From: Laburnicola sp. R22_1
Lineage: Eukaryota; Ascomycota; Dothideomycetes; Pleosporales; Didymosphaeriaceae
Length of the DNA: 64,000 bases
Assembly (NCBI GenBank): GCA_014281115.1
Contig: JACONQ010000017.1
Span: forward strand, 1,178,001 to 1,242,000
Reading direction: 5' to 3'
The stretch's first letter is position 1. Every line of letters starts with the position of its first letter. Made by a program: the position numbers and the translations under genes. Below the pieces are notes generated by a model. It was not told the origin of the DNA and ran no database searches. It saw only the letters and a list, made by a program, of their open reading frames with translations. Positions 1 through 11,740 of this stretch are shown in pieces.

Positions 1-563
1 ACAAAATTATAGTAGTTTATAGTAACTTATAATAAGTTTAATAAATAATTATAATAATAAGTGGCTTATCTAAGTAAGCTAGTCTTATAGTTATTATAAT
101 AACTAGATTTGCTTATTAGTAAGCTATTCTTATAACTACTATAATAGTTACTATATATAAAGCTTAGTAAGTCTATAAATTATTATAAGAAGCTACGTTA
201 CTTATAAGTAAGTTACTTTTCTAGGGACTATTATAGTAGTACTAGGGGCTAATATCTTATAATATGTTACCTACTTACCGCTAAATAAGGTAGTAGCTAT
301 TCTTTATCTCCTACTGCACCTATTATTAATAGGTAACTTATAGGTAAACGTTGTTATTGCTATTAGTTATATTAGTAACGCTCTAGAGAAGGCATCTATA
401 CTTCTAATATATAAGGTACTTAAGGATATAAGAAAGCCTACCTACTATATTAGTTAATAGATATTATTATTAATAACGCCCTAGAAATAGACTATAGATA
501 GCTAAGCTATAGCTTAACAATTGCTATTATAGTGTAAGGGCACTATAGAGGTTATTATACTAT

Positions 564-641
564 ATATAAGATAATAGTAATAATTAGAATCTAAATATAA
601 GATAATAGTAATAATTAGAATCTAAATATAAGATAATAGCA
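564..641. repeat. 31 bp tandem repeat, about 2.5 copies
   Basis: A unit beginning GATAATAGTAATAATTAG recurs with a 31-base period (unit starts at 570, 601 and 632). The third copy is partial. It lies inside the AT-rich block and has no coding content. Confidence 0.85.
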
Positions 642-2349
642 ATACCTATATAAGGTAGATACGTAGGGAGGCTATATGTAGCCTTGCTTAGGACCTCGCT
701 TACTAATCGCGCTAGTCCTAAAGGAGTAATATAACGTAAGCGAGAAGTCTATACCTTTGATTAGTAACATACTACCTAAAAAGAATAAAGATAATACTTA
801 GCTAAATCTTAATAAAAAGATACTAAAAGTAGTTAAGATAGTAGTAAACTAGAAGAGGAGACTACAGATATATTTTATTTGCCTAGGCAACTAGAGTCTA
901 CCTATAGAAGTACGCATATATATATTCTACACCTTAAAGTATTTTAGTAAATATTTTAAGAAAAAGTATCTATAGCATATTAAGAAAGAAAATTAGCTTA
1001 GCTACTATTTCTATTAGGTGCGTCTTAATAATAAGATACACTTATAGTAATATATATTAGATATTTATAATACTATCTTATAAGTGTATATATTAGTATA
1101 GAAGGTTTATATAGATCCTAGGATTCTTCTTTTGGCTATATTGCTAGCTAATAATAGACTAAAATTAATAATAGAATAAAAATATAAGGTTTTGCTAAAA
1201 TAGTAAGTCTATCTAGTTATTTTATTAAGGTAGTAGAGTACCCTACTTCTAGGTAAAAAGGTTGCCTTTTACCTTTTTCTTTTATTAATAATAGACCTCT
1301 TATCTTTTTTCTTTAAATTCTAATATCTTTTACTATAAGGGCTAACGCAGTAATATCTTAAATAAGAAATAAATTAGTCTTTAGCTATTTCTTTACTCTC
1401 TACTCTCTTTTTATATACCTAGTATCTTATCTAGCTATAATTCTAGCTACCTTAGTTTTTATAAACTCCTCTAATATTTAACTCTACTATTATCTATAGA
1501 TAGCTCGCTAACTAACCATCCTTAACGCGCCTATCTCGCATGTGCTAAAATTGCGCCTATAGCTTATTCTTATTAGACCCTAGTAATATTTAATTACTCT
1601 AGCCTACGCATATAAATATAAACTATTACTAGCTATAGTAAAAGAATAGTAAGGAATAATAGCCCTAGAATTAATAAGGTTAGTATAGGTAAAATAACAT
1701 CTTATTAAATAAAGGCTATATGCTAGAGAATACTACCATAGAAGACAAAGTAGCAAGACTAAAGCTAATAAATAGAGATTAATAGCATTAGCCTACTAGG
1801 CTACTACTAAACCTAGCTATATTCTTAGTAATCTGCCTTCTAAATAACACTGTCACATCTAGCTTATACACTACTATACTCGCTTACTATTCTATTTTCT
1901 ACTTATCTAATACTCACTTAAGTACTATCTCTATATAATTTAGAAAATCTAAGGCTAAAATAAAATAGTAGTAAGGAAGTTTATAGGCAAAGTAGTATAT
2001 AGTATATATAAGAGTGTTACTAGAGCACCTAGTAGATAGAGAGGCAGAATAGAATAATATTAGGAGGTGGGTAGTGGTAAGACAAATCGCTATTCGCTTT
2101 TAACTAGAAAGAGGAGGTTTTTATCTAAAGCCTTACTAGGCTATAAGGAGCTATAGGGTTCTATTTAGCCACCTAAGTGGCAGCAGTGCCTTATATTATC
2201 CCCCTTCTAGAATTAACCCAACTTAGGCTGCTCTAAAAGATTAGAGTACCTAATATTCTATTATCTATTCTATAAAAGTAGATAGTTGCTACTTTTATTA
2301 CTATATAGCAATAATTATTATTACTTTAGATGCTATTACGCTATTAGAG

Positions 2350-2830
2350 TAGGCTAGTAAATAGGTTCGGGGTACCTAGGTTGGGTATAGAGTTGGGTTG
2401 GGGTTGCATAGACTATAGATATAGGTTAGGTTAGGTCGCATAGACTTTAGATTAAGTTAGGTTAATTATATAAGACTCTAAACCCAATCTAACCTATACT
2501 CAACCTAATTATATAAGACCTAACCTAATTACGTAAGACCCTAGCTTAATTTAACTTAGTTTAATATTATTTAAAATATATTTTTAATTAATTATAATAG
2601 CTATTTATTACAGACTTAGAAGCTCTACTTTTTTTATCATGTTATTTAAGATAAAAGCCTTTGTCGTGCTATCCCTAGGTAGTTAATATAACGCCACACA
2701 TATTATAGACTAAATAGGTACCCTAGAGTTAGGCTAGGGTTAGGTTAGGTTGGGTTAGATTATGTAAGACCCCAATCCTAACCCAACTCTACTTACGTAA
2801 GACCCTAACCTTAATCTAACCTATACCCAT
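2350..2830. repeat. Degenerate GGTTAGG/AACCTAA minisatellite, both orientations
   Basis: Two patches (about 2370-2560 and 2730-2830) are made of short words such as GGTTAGGTT, GGGTTGGG and the opposite-strand AACCTAAT followed by TATAAGACC or ACGTAAGACC. The unit is roughly 20 bases and imperfect. The two orientations occur in succession, so each patch can fold on itself. It resembles telomere-type sequence only superficially and is flanked by the inverted-repeat family arms. Confidence 0.55.
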
Positions 2831-3250
2831 TTGCCAGCCTATATTAGGATGCTTTAGATTACCTAACTAGTTTAGAAGCCAAAGGTGCTATTAAGTAAGA
2901 CTTAGCGTAATTATTTTAATTTTTGCCTACCTTTGCACTATCCTTACTCTCTACGCCCTAATTAGTTAAGTTAGTATATACTATTCTGCCTTTATTATTA
3001 TAGTATGTCCTAATATGCCCTTTTTTAGTATTATAGCCACTAAGAAGACACTTACTATATAGTAGGCAGAGTCTATTTATAACTACTTTGCTTTTACTAA
3101 TCTCTATATCTATTATAATAACCTTATTTATGTGTTGTTAAATTAACTACCTAGGGGTAAAACAACAAAGGCTTTCATCTCAAATAATATAATAAAAATA
3201 GCAGAGCCCCCTGCTTAGTAATTAAAAAGAGCGTAAAAAAGATATGATTA
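2590..3250. repeat. Inverted-repeat element, degenerate copy
   Basis: The left arm (about 2615-2705) and right arm (about 3128-3245) are inverted copies of the sequence that forms the better preserved element at 15085-15476. Shared words are CTACCTAGGGGTA next to GACAAAGGCTTTCATCT and AGCAGAGCCCCCTGCTTAG. Here the arms are separated by about 430 bases containing one of the GGTTAGG patches. The outer part of the left arm has decayed. Confidence 0.6.
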
Positions 3251-4439
3251 CAAAAGGCTTATTTATAATAGTAACCTTCTTCACACTTATTTCTTTCTAA
3301 ATACTAAACTTGTCTTCTTAATTTAAATTAATAGTGTTTAGCTATCTAAGTATAGTAATTACTTAATCTAGAATAAATATTGCCTTATAGTAATTTATAC
3401 TCTTATTAGGCGTCCTTATACTACTAATTAGCCTAGTATAGTGCCCACTTAACTTTAATAATAAAGTAGATATTCTTTTAGTCACCTAAGACACCCTTTA
3501 TAGCATAAATTTAAAGAAGGATAAGAAATATATCTATATGACTACTAAGAAGCTTATAAACTATATTAAGTAGGTATAGTTATTCTTATAGCGTCTTCTA
3601 TTAATTAATAGCTTCTTAGTCTTTTTAAGCTATATATCCAAAACCTTTACGTCTATAATAGTAGCAATATTCGCTATTTAACTTATTACTATATAAAAAA
3701 GCAGGCTTATACTAATACTACGTAAGAGACAAAGCAACACTACTATAAAAAAGCTATTAGCTATACAACCTATAAGGGTAGAAATCTAAAATAATATAAG
3801 GTATATAATTTCGCCCTTTTTCCTATTATATTATATACTAATATAGTTATAGAATAAATATAGACTAACGTGTTGTTAGGAGTTTTAGAGTAATAGTAAG
3901 AGTTTTACTTATAGCTATAGTTATAAATAGCGTTCTTTTAGCTTCTTAGTAGTGCTTTTAGTCCCTTTAGGGGCCTTAGGCTATTATGTGTATATAGGGG
4001 AAATCCCTAGGGCTATTATGCCTTAGGGTCCCTAGAATTAACAGCTTCTAGTAGTTTAGGAGTCTATTAGAACTTAAATAGCGCCTTTAGATAAGTAGTA
4101 ACATCTTAGAATATTAAAATTCTATATTCTCTAGATATATTCTCTTATTGCCTCTAAGTAAAGTGTAATATGCCCTTATAGTCGCTTCTAATCTCTTATA
4201 GCTAACCTTTAGAAATACTATAATTCTTCTAAGCTACTACTACCTCTATAATATCTTACGCTATTAAATACCTCTATAATTATAGTAAAAACCCCTTTAT
4301 AGAGAAAAATAGGTAAAGGTAGTAAGTATATTTTCTATAGTGGCCTACTCAGGAGATATTTCCTAAGGGAGTTCTAAAGAAATTCTTTTATCCCCCTTCT
4401 ATAGTTATTTAACCTTAACAAGAACCTTTTATACACTAT

Positions 4440-4725
4440 CCTAGAATATTCTTTTTTTCTAGAACTTTTTTATAGCGTTGGCGCTTAGATTAGTGCCTAG
4501 TTTTTATAAGTTCTTCTCTTCTAGGTAGCCTTCCTATTTAATAAGGTATTTCTAGGTTCTAACTAATAACTGCCTACTTTTAAGCACTTTTTCTATATAG
4601 TATATATTATTACTAAACGTATATTAAAGATCTTTATTATGTGAAGATTCTAACTAAGGTTAAGTCCGCACTATACACAGAGAGGAGTAAAATAGAAGAC
4701 ACTATAAGTTCTAGTTACGCGTTAA
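4440..4725 (-). pseudogene. Ty3/gypsy pol C-terminus with chromodomain (relic)
   Basis: Reading the minus strand in one frame gives a broken but recognisable integrase C-terminal chromodomain: a Y-I-E-K-V-L-K-S-R-Q run, then K-Y-L-I-K-(stop)-E-G-Y, then G-T-N-L-S-A-N-A-I-K-K-F. Stops fall where Trp or Gln codons are expected, as RIP would produce. Chromodomains of this form terminate pol in chromoviral Ty3/gypsy elements. The stretch 4640-4725 just upstream in pol order also occurs at 14537-14625. The rest of pol should lie at higher coordinates but is unreadable by eye. Confidence 0.6.
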
Positions 4726-7103
4726 GTAGAGAGCATCTTTAAAAAAGAATATAATTTTACTACTAGTATGTAGTTATAGCGTTACGCAATCTAAGTTAGG
4801 CTAAATAAGACTAGAAATAACCTTTTTAGCCCTTAATACACTTTTAAACGCTAGAGTGTAACTAGATATTTAACCTACTATATTACTACGCGTATAGGAG
4901 TTTTATAGGTTATTATTAGAATAGCCAGGCCTAGACTTATTACTCTTAGGGTTAGCCTTATCTCTAGAATAGGGAATTTTATAAAATCTCTTTATCTAGA
5001 AGAGAAATATCGCAGACCTTTTAGTGTATAGTATAACGCTATAAAGGAAAGCTATAGGTGTGCTAAAAACGTATTAAAAAAAGGTAAAGTAGTAAAATAG
5101 GTTAGGCTAGGGACTATTTGTTAGCACGTGTACATCGGCCCCTTATACTAATAATAAGGTAGTTAATTATAGTGTACTATAGTCTATAATTACTAAAGTT
5201 AAAGTTAAAGTTAAAGATAAGAACGTAACGTGGCCTGCGCACAAAGTATAAAAATTCGCGACTAGATTAAGTGTTTATCTACCCTTACACACAGAGTATA
5301 TTGTCGCCTAAGATCTCGAGGTTACTATCTAATTCTAATGGCCTTCCCTTAACTAAACAACGCGCTTTTTATAGAGCGGGCGGTTATGCGTATAAAATCT
5401 CTTTATCTCTTTATAAGTTAGTTAGAGTAATTGCTTTTATAAACTTAAATTATTATTATTATTATCTAGTTTTTAAATACAACCTTTAATAGGTATCTCT
5501 ACTAGCTACTTACTATTCCTACGCATAGTATAAAGGAGGACTAATAACTATTTACTTATCTTAGAGAGTATTATTAGATTAGTATTAGGTCTATAATAGG
5601 TAGTTATAGAGACAGTTTTAGGAAGAGAAGATAAAGATTTTTTCTAAAGTTAAGAAATAAAAAGATTTAAAATTAGCTGCCTTCTATTAAAGAATAGAAA
5701 GAATTTAAATTATAAGGTATAAAGTAGCAGGCAATTTAGATTAGGGCAAAATAGTATATATTAAGACAAATCCTTAAGAAGTACTTAAGGAGCTATACGA
5801 GTATATATAAGCTATATTACCTAATCTAGCCTAGCTTAGAGCTATGGGCGATCTGTAGAATTACTAAAGGATCTCTAATATAGGCTTGGTAGGAAATACT
5901 CTTAATACTTAGGCGTCGCCTTTACTATCTACTACTCTATACTACTTACTAGTCTTAGTATTTTAAAAAAGTATTATATACTTACTAACTCTATTAAAGC
6001 TGCCTAGTATATTAATACCCTAAGACGTTCTGCTCTACGCATCTTTTATAGCTTTATTATTAGTCTAGCGCTCCTTATCTTTACTACTACTATATCTAGA
6101 GCTTTTATTACTAGTCTTAATACTAGTCTAATCTATAATAAGTTTCTATATATAGGTCTTAGACTTGCCCTACTAAAGAAGAAGCTCTCTAATCCCTTCT
6201 ATAGCTATATTCTTAACTAATCTAATCTGTAGTGGCGTAATATACTTAAGAACTCTTCTCTTATCTAGCTAGACTACTATATCCTCGCCCCTACTACCTT
6301 TACTACTATCTTTACTTTCTTTACTTATACCTACTTCTTCTATACTATATATAGGAATAAGCTATCCTAGGACGTTAAAAGGGACGTTAAGAGTCTTGTC
6401 CACCTTAACTCTCTATAGGCTACCCTTAGTATTAGCACACTTATTTATATAGTCCCTACCTAGATTACTATAGCTTACTAAGCTAGTGTCCTAGCCTTCC
6501 TTTCTAGTGTTGTAATCCTCTATAGTAGGATATCTATACCCTAATATGCTATAACAAAATTAATATTAGAGTAGGTTTTATAGGCTTCGCGAATAGTGAA
6601 TAAGCGTCTAACTTATAGGCTCCGCGGTAAGTTCTACCCTTACTAATTTAGCGTAGTTAAAAGGCTGCTTTGGCTAAGTTAAAGGGGCTGTAATATATTT
6701 ATATTACTATAATTATATTATCTAATCTAGTGTAGCATATAAGAAGTAATAAACTATATGTATAGATTTACTCTTAAGCTCTTATATATTAACTAATTCT
6801 CTTCTTATACGTCTTTATTATATAGCACTCTCTGCATAGTTATGTCCTATTTATTATATTGTGAGCTTTGTTTATTTTTCAGATATACATTGCCACTGCA
6901 CAGATAGAAGCGCTTCGCTTAAGCCTATCTTTCCTTAGTAGAAACTTTAATAAATAAAAACGTAACATACAAAACAATGTAAAGGTAAAGAGTAATAAAT
7001 AAGGGTAGGCCAAATAGCTAGCTAAATAAATATAGGCTAACGTACGCTTACCAAACAAACGCTTAGTATAACTGCCTTAGCCTTTTAGCCACCCCTTCTG
7101 CTA

Positions 7104-9323
7104 ATAACATATTCTATCAGTAGCCCGGACAGATCAGTCCGCCGGACAGTTTTTGCCAAGACCACAACACTTCACTATAAATCATAATGTCTCAACAACA
7201 CGACGCGTTATCATCTAATTAAGAAGGCAGAATTAAGCTTGCCCTTCACGCCTATTAGAATAAGCAAATTTCAAGCCTGCGACGCGCTGCTACAGCATAT
7301 AATATCCTAAAGTCTACACTAAGCAATCAAATCAACAGAATCACCGCCCAAGCAGATACACAATTAGGCATGGCAAAGCTCACCGCGACCGAAGAGCAGA
7401 CGCTCATACAGTATATCCTCAACCTAGATTCGCGAGGATTTGCACCCCAGCTAGGTGAGGTGAAAGATATAGCCAACAAACTGCTGGCTGCGCGGCACAG
7501 AGACCCTATAGGACAATACTAGGCTCAGCGCTTCGTAAAGCGCGTACCTAAGCTTAAAATAGCTTTCAATCAAGCAAAGGACTAACAGAGAATACAACAG
7601 AAAGACCTAGAGGTTATAAACGCGTAGTTTCAGCTAGTAGAGGACACAAAAGCCAAGTATAGAGTGCAGAATAAAGACATCCATAACTTCAATAAGACAG
7701 GCTTCCAAATAGGAGTTATTGGCTCAATAAAGGTTGTAACTAGTTCAAAAAGACGTTCTCAACCTACACTTGTTCAGCTAGGCAACCGCAAGTAGGTCAC
7801 AGTGATTCAGAGTATTTGCGCTGCTAGGTATGCTGCCCCGCCCTTTATTATCTATAAAGGGCGAGTCCACATCTCAGCGTGGTATAAGGAGACCAGTATC
7901 CCCCGCGATTGGAAGCTCTTAGTCTCTAAGACCGGCTGGACCAACAACAAGCTTGGAGTCGCGTGGTTAAAGCACTTTGACGCGTATACAAGGCCGCGCA
8001 TGGTAGGGTTATAGAGGTTACTTATTCTAGACGGCTATGAGAGCCACCACTCCCAGGATTTCAAGGATTATTGCCTAGAACAGAAGATCCTAACACTCTA
8101 TATGCCAGCGCACTTATCTCATATCCTCCAGCCGCTTAATATGGTCTGTTTCGCGCCACTAAAGCTAAAGTACTCCCAGCGCGTGCGGGACTTAGCGCGC
8201 CGACGCGTCTTTCATATTAACAAAGAGGGCTTCCTACCGGCCTTTCGCAACGCGTTTTTTAATATGTTTACACTAGAAAACTGCAAGAAAGCCTTTAAGG
8301 CCTCTAGGCTTGTTCCTTTAGATGCGTTAGTGGTAGTAGATCGCCTTGATGTGCGTATTCACACTCCACCTCAGGGTACCCCACCGGATACACCATGGCA
8401 AGCCAGGACCCCAAGCAATACCCTCGAGTTTAGATCCCAGTCAAAGATCGTACGCGACTCTTTTATTCGGTCTCCACCCGATGCTAAATCGAGCTACTCA
8501 CAGCTCATAAAAGGTGCTGAACTTATGCTCTACCATAGTGTACTTCAAGAGACCCGCATTAAGGAACTTAAGGAGCAAATTAAGGTTCTAACAAAGCGAA
8601 AAACGCGTAAAAGAAAGCGCATTCAGAAAGGTGGGACGCTAGGCTTTGCTTAGGGAGCAGATTTGGGAGTAGAAAGCCCTTCTATTAGGGTGAAGTTGTC
8701 AAAAAGGGCGCGAGGTAGTAGTAAGGGAGAGGCAGGTCCCTCAACACAACGCCGCTGTGGGAGGTGCGGAGAGCCTGGGCACAACGCAAGGACCTGTCAG
8801 ATAGATAAAGAGATAGAGGAGGAGTCAGATGTTACCCTTAGCGGCTTATTTTCAGATAGTGTTGATAGTAAATCAGAGTGACTTTATTATAGGTTACTAT
8901 AAGGCCAAAAATGACGGGTTAACTTCATCTTGCAATAGTACGCACTCAGTGACTGAAAATTAGATAAAGTACTACTTAAGATATAGTATGCTTCACTGCG
9001 AATCATAATAAGTATACTATATATTGCCTACATATAGTATGGTAGATAATATATCGTATATTATAGGGAGTCTTGTTGTAAGTTCGTACTGCCAAGAAAG
9101 ACTCCTTAGCTTTGCGCGGCTGCTGCAGCCGCGCAAAGAGGCTACACGATGTAAAAAGTAGATTAAATAGTAACTTGGTATATTGTAAGTTATAGTAGGT
9201 TATTATGAGTCACTATAAAGTAACGTTGGTGGTGTTCTATAATGAGTTATGAGGGACCTCGAAGTTGCCAAGAAAAACTGTCCGGCGGACTGATCTGTCC
9301 GGGCTACTGATAGAATATGTTAG
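7104..9323 (+). mobile_element. Pogo/Fot-like DNA transposon, complete but RIP-mutated
   Basis: Terminal inverted repeats of 51 bases (7104-7154 and 9273-9323) differ at essentially one position, the outermost base. They are bounded by TA on each side (7102-7103 and 9324-9325), the usual Tc1/mariner target duplication. Each TIR holds two direct copies of CCGGACAG, a likely transposase-binding arrangement. The element is 2220 bp and carries one transposase frame in the same direction. It ends 22 bases from the stop codon of the GMC oxidoreductase gene on the opposite strand. Confidence 0.9.
7187..8881 (+). pseudogene. Pogo/Fot-like transposase with C-terminal CCHC knuckle (dead)
   Basis: From the ATG at 7187 one frame runs to 8881 with eight in-frame stops and no frameshift. 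The stops sit where CAA, CAG or TGG codons would be, so they are transitions. The order is an N-terminal DNA-binding part, a DDE_1 endonuclease domain and a basic tail ending in a CxxCxxxxHxxxxC zinc knuckle (CGRCGEPGHNARTC, about 8750). Two catalytic Asp positions now read Asn (NFNK near 7690 and LQPLN near 8140); the middle one (LDGYESH, near 8026) is intact with 35 residues between it and the third. The same protein type occurs in the element at 56687-59247. It cannot make active enzyme. Confidence 0.88.
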
Positions 9324-9345
9324 TAGAAATACCTATTAAGAAGGT

Positions 9346-11211
9346 CTAGTTAGAATAAGAACTAGTGCTATAGCAGGAACCAGAAGCACTAATATAACTA
9401 GAACAAGCATCTCTAATAATGTCCTGCGATGCCTTGTCCGAGATAACCATGGTCGGCAATACAGGGAATGCGCCAGGGACATGGGGGAAGACCGATCCAT
9501 CAACGACGCGAAGATTTTTGACACCGTGGACTCGGAACTTGCTATCCACCACCGCCATCGGGTCATCAGCCGCTCCAATCGCACAGGTTGACGTCGCATG
9601 GTGGCCGAAGGACTGATATCGGAAATATTCGAGTTGCTCCGCATCCGTGCAATTTGAAGTATCGCCGTGGCACGGGTGCAGTTCGCTCCATGGTGTCGTC
9701 GGAGCCGCAGCCAGGAATCCGTTACGGATGATTTTGACGGCGTCTACCAGCTCGCGCAAGTCCTCATCACCGCCAACCTCCCAAAAGCGGAAGTTGATCT
9801 CGGGAGTCTCGGTGGGGTCCGCTGACCTGAGCCTAACATAGCCAGCACGGGACCTGGGCTCCATGTGCGCCATGGCGCACGTGTATGTTCGCGGTCCATA
9901 GTTGTTTGGCATTCCCGGCCAGAATCCCTCGAGAGAAAAAGCGCCGCACCAAGCGTGAATGTTGCGGTTGCCAGTCTCGGTCGGGGTCTTGAGGAAGAGG
10001 GCGGCCTGTCCAGCATTGCGAGCGATGTCCTCGTTTGCGAGGCCCAGTACACTGGCTTCATAGTTTTCGGCCATGTTTTCGCCCACGCCTCGCAGGTCCT
10101 TTACGACTTTGATGCCAAACCGAGTGAGCTCTTCGGCTGGGCCGACGCCCGAGTGCTTGAGAATCTGAGGGCTGTTGAATACACCACCGGCCACGATGAC
10201 TTCCCTCCTGGCCATGATTCTAGTCAAGTTGCCTTTGTTGTCCGGTGTCCAGCGAGGGTCTGCGCGGTATATCGCCTCGCCTCTCAATACCTCGACTCCG
10301 TTGGCGGTTGGGATGGGCCCACTTTCATCAAAAAGAACCCTGGTGACAAAGCTGTGGAGCTGAACTGTGAGGGGATAGTTCGCCGTGTCATTCAAGGTGT
10401 CGCGGACGTAAATGTTCGGTCCCGAACGATGGAAGGTGCCGTCTACGTGCCGACTCATACCGTAAAATCCCAGTTGATTGTCACGATCGGGGTCGGCGTT
10501 GTTGATGTCTCGAACGATCAGCTCCGGAACATTGTCAGAGTCCTGGTCGGTGACGGTGGCCACACCACGGAAAATTTCCGCGACATTGTTTGGTGATTGC
10601 GCCCATGAGTTGTTCTGCTGATTGATGCGTACCCATCCGTCGTATCCATGCCCCGGGGTGCCGCGAGGAACCCACTCGTTTCTCTCAATGTTCATGAAAT
10701 GCTGGCGCATGTTCTCAGCCATCCAGCTCTGATCGCCGGTACGGTTCACAACAATCTCCCAGTCGGCGTCAGGTGGCAAGGAGGAAATAGCTGCGTTCAT
10801 CATAGAACAGCCGCCGAGGGTGGTGCCGCGAGGGTACCAGATACCGAGCCTCTCAGCGCCGGCGGGGGGTTCGGAACCAGTGTAGAAGGAGCCATTGGTC
10901 ATGCGGTAGGTCTGTAGATGGTACTTCGCTTGATCCTCTGGGTCTTCGTGGTGCTGGACAAAAAAGTCCCAGCGAGCCAGGGGACCGTTGACGGCGGCAT
11001 AGTTGTTGGCAAGGTTTGTGTAGTTGGGATCATCTCCACGGTCGTCGCCGGCCTCAAGGAGGAGTGTTGTGAATCCGGCTCGGGCCAGGTTGGCAGCTAG
11101 AGGTCCTCCGCCCGGTCCACTGCCGACCACTATGTAGTCATAAGTTTCTTGAGCAGAGATGATCTGACTGGCCAACGGCGCCAAAGCCAAGACTGGAAGA
11201 AAAGAACGCAT
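9346..11211 (-). CDS. Secreted GMC-family FAD-dependent oxidoreductase
   Basis: A single-exon, 621-residue glucose-methanol-choline family flavoprotein. It has a hydrophobic signal peptide (residues 1-20), then the FAD-binding GSGPGGG (about 30-36) and a GGCSMMN segment. Near the C-terminus are the catalytic FGHHATSTCAIG and FPHVPGAFP stretches that supply the two active-site His residues. Such enzymes oxidise alcohols, sugars or aryl alcohols outside the cell; the substrate cannot be read here. An upstream in-frame ATG at 11280 exists, but the start at 11211 puts the signal peptide first, so I chose it. The last ~25 codons are AT-rich and Ser/Tyr-rich, unlike the rest, and the stop lies next to a RIP-mutated transposon, so the C-terminus may be altered by RIP leakage. 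Confidence 0.92.
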   Translation of the reverse strand: MRSFLPVLALAPLASQIISAQETYDYIVVGSGPGGGPLAANLARAGFTTLLLEAGDDRGDDPNYTNLANNYAAVNGPLARWDFFVQHHEDPEDQAKYHLQTYRMTNGSFYTGSEPPAGAERLGIWYPRGTTLGGCSMMNAAISSLPPDADWEIVVNRTGDQSWMAENMRQHFMNIERNEWVPRGTPGHGYDGWVRINQQNNSWAQSPNNVAEIFRGVATVTDQDSDNVPELIVRDINNADPDRDNQLGFYGMSRHVDGTFHRSGPNIYVRDTLNDTANYPLTVQLHSFVTRVLFDESGPIPTANGVEVLRGEAIYRADPRWTPDNKGNLTRIMARREVIVAGGVFNSPQILKHSGVGPAEELTRFGIKVVKDLRGVGENMAENYEASVLGLANEDIARNAGQAALFLKTPTETGNRNIHAWCGAFSLEGFWPGMPNNYGPRTYTCAMAHMEPRSRAGYVRLRSADPTETPEINFRFWEVGGDEDLRELVDAVKIIRNGFLAAAPTTPWSELHPCHGDTSNCTDAEQLEYFRYQSFGHHATSTCAIGAADDPMAVVDSKFRVHGVKNLRVVDGSVFPHVPGAFPVLPTMVISDKASQDIIRDACSSYISASGSCYSTSSYSN

Positions 11212-11740
11212 GTCGATAGAAAGTGAAGCTCCAGGAGTTGGGTAAGTGATGGTTGAGAAGCTGGGTGATAAGTTAAACATACGGGCATCTTCAGCAGTCT
11301 TTATGTGCGCTGGAAATTAGTGTCTGAGTTGGTCTTGTCGTTGTGCTGACCAACTAAGTCCGCCAAATTCCAATCGCCGAATAGTGACGACGTACTCAAC
11401 ACAGCCGCCGCCTTCAGCTGTACAATCGGGAGAATGTTATGCCATACCTGTTCTTGGCGTATCAGTCGTAACGCGTACGCCGAAGCAATGCCGTTCCAAG
11501 CAATCATAGTATTACACAACTTATCCTTGGAGAAAAAGAAGACCTTTCTTTATCACGCAGTAAACGTGCGATATTCGCGCGTTCTCCAGGGTAAATGAGA
11601 GCCTCTTCCATTCACTACCTTATCTTAGACTTTGGTTGTTTCTCGACTCCTCAAACATAGCGTTTAGGGCATGTTTGGTTCCGCCAGTTCGGGGCGTTAG
11701 AAAGGCTCCAGTTTACTAACTTAGCGAAATTAACGTATAA

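Larger units (their letters stand above)
1..7103. other. AT-rich RIP-type block without intact genes
   Basis: This stretch is dominated by TA, TTA and TAG/TAA words on both strands and no open frame longer than 72 codons survives. That composition is what RIP (CpA to TpA) leaves in duplicated DNA of filamentous ascomycetes. Within it I can identify a 31 bp tandem repeat, degenerate GGTTAGG-rich repeats, arms of an inverted-repeat family and a Ty3/gypsy chromodomain relic, listed separately. The rest, especially 5500-7000, is probably further retroelement sequence mutated beyond reading. Confidence 0.8.

Noticed and set aside
2350..2830. Internal telomere
   Set aside because: Words are degenerate, in both orientations and not in a regular TTAGGG array.
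5271..5489. 72-codon frame in the left AT-rich block
   Set aside because: No real ATG, embedded in RIP-mutated DNA and without recognisable motif.
9865..10596. 243-codon plus-strand frame opposite the GMC gene
   Set aside because: Antisense shadow of a GC-rich coding region; no domain, and the minus strand has full family motifs.
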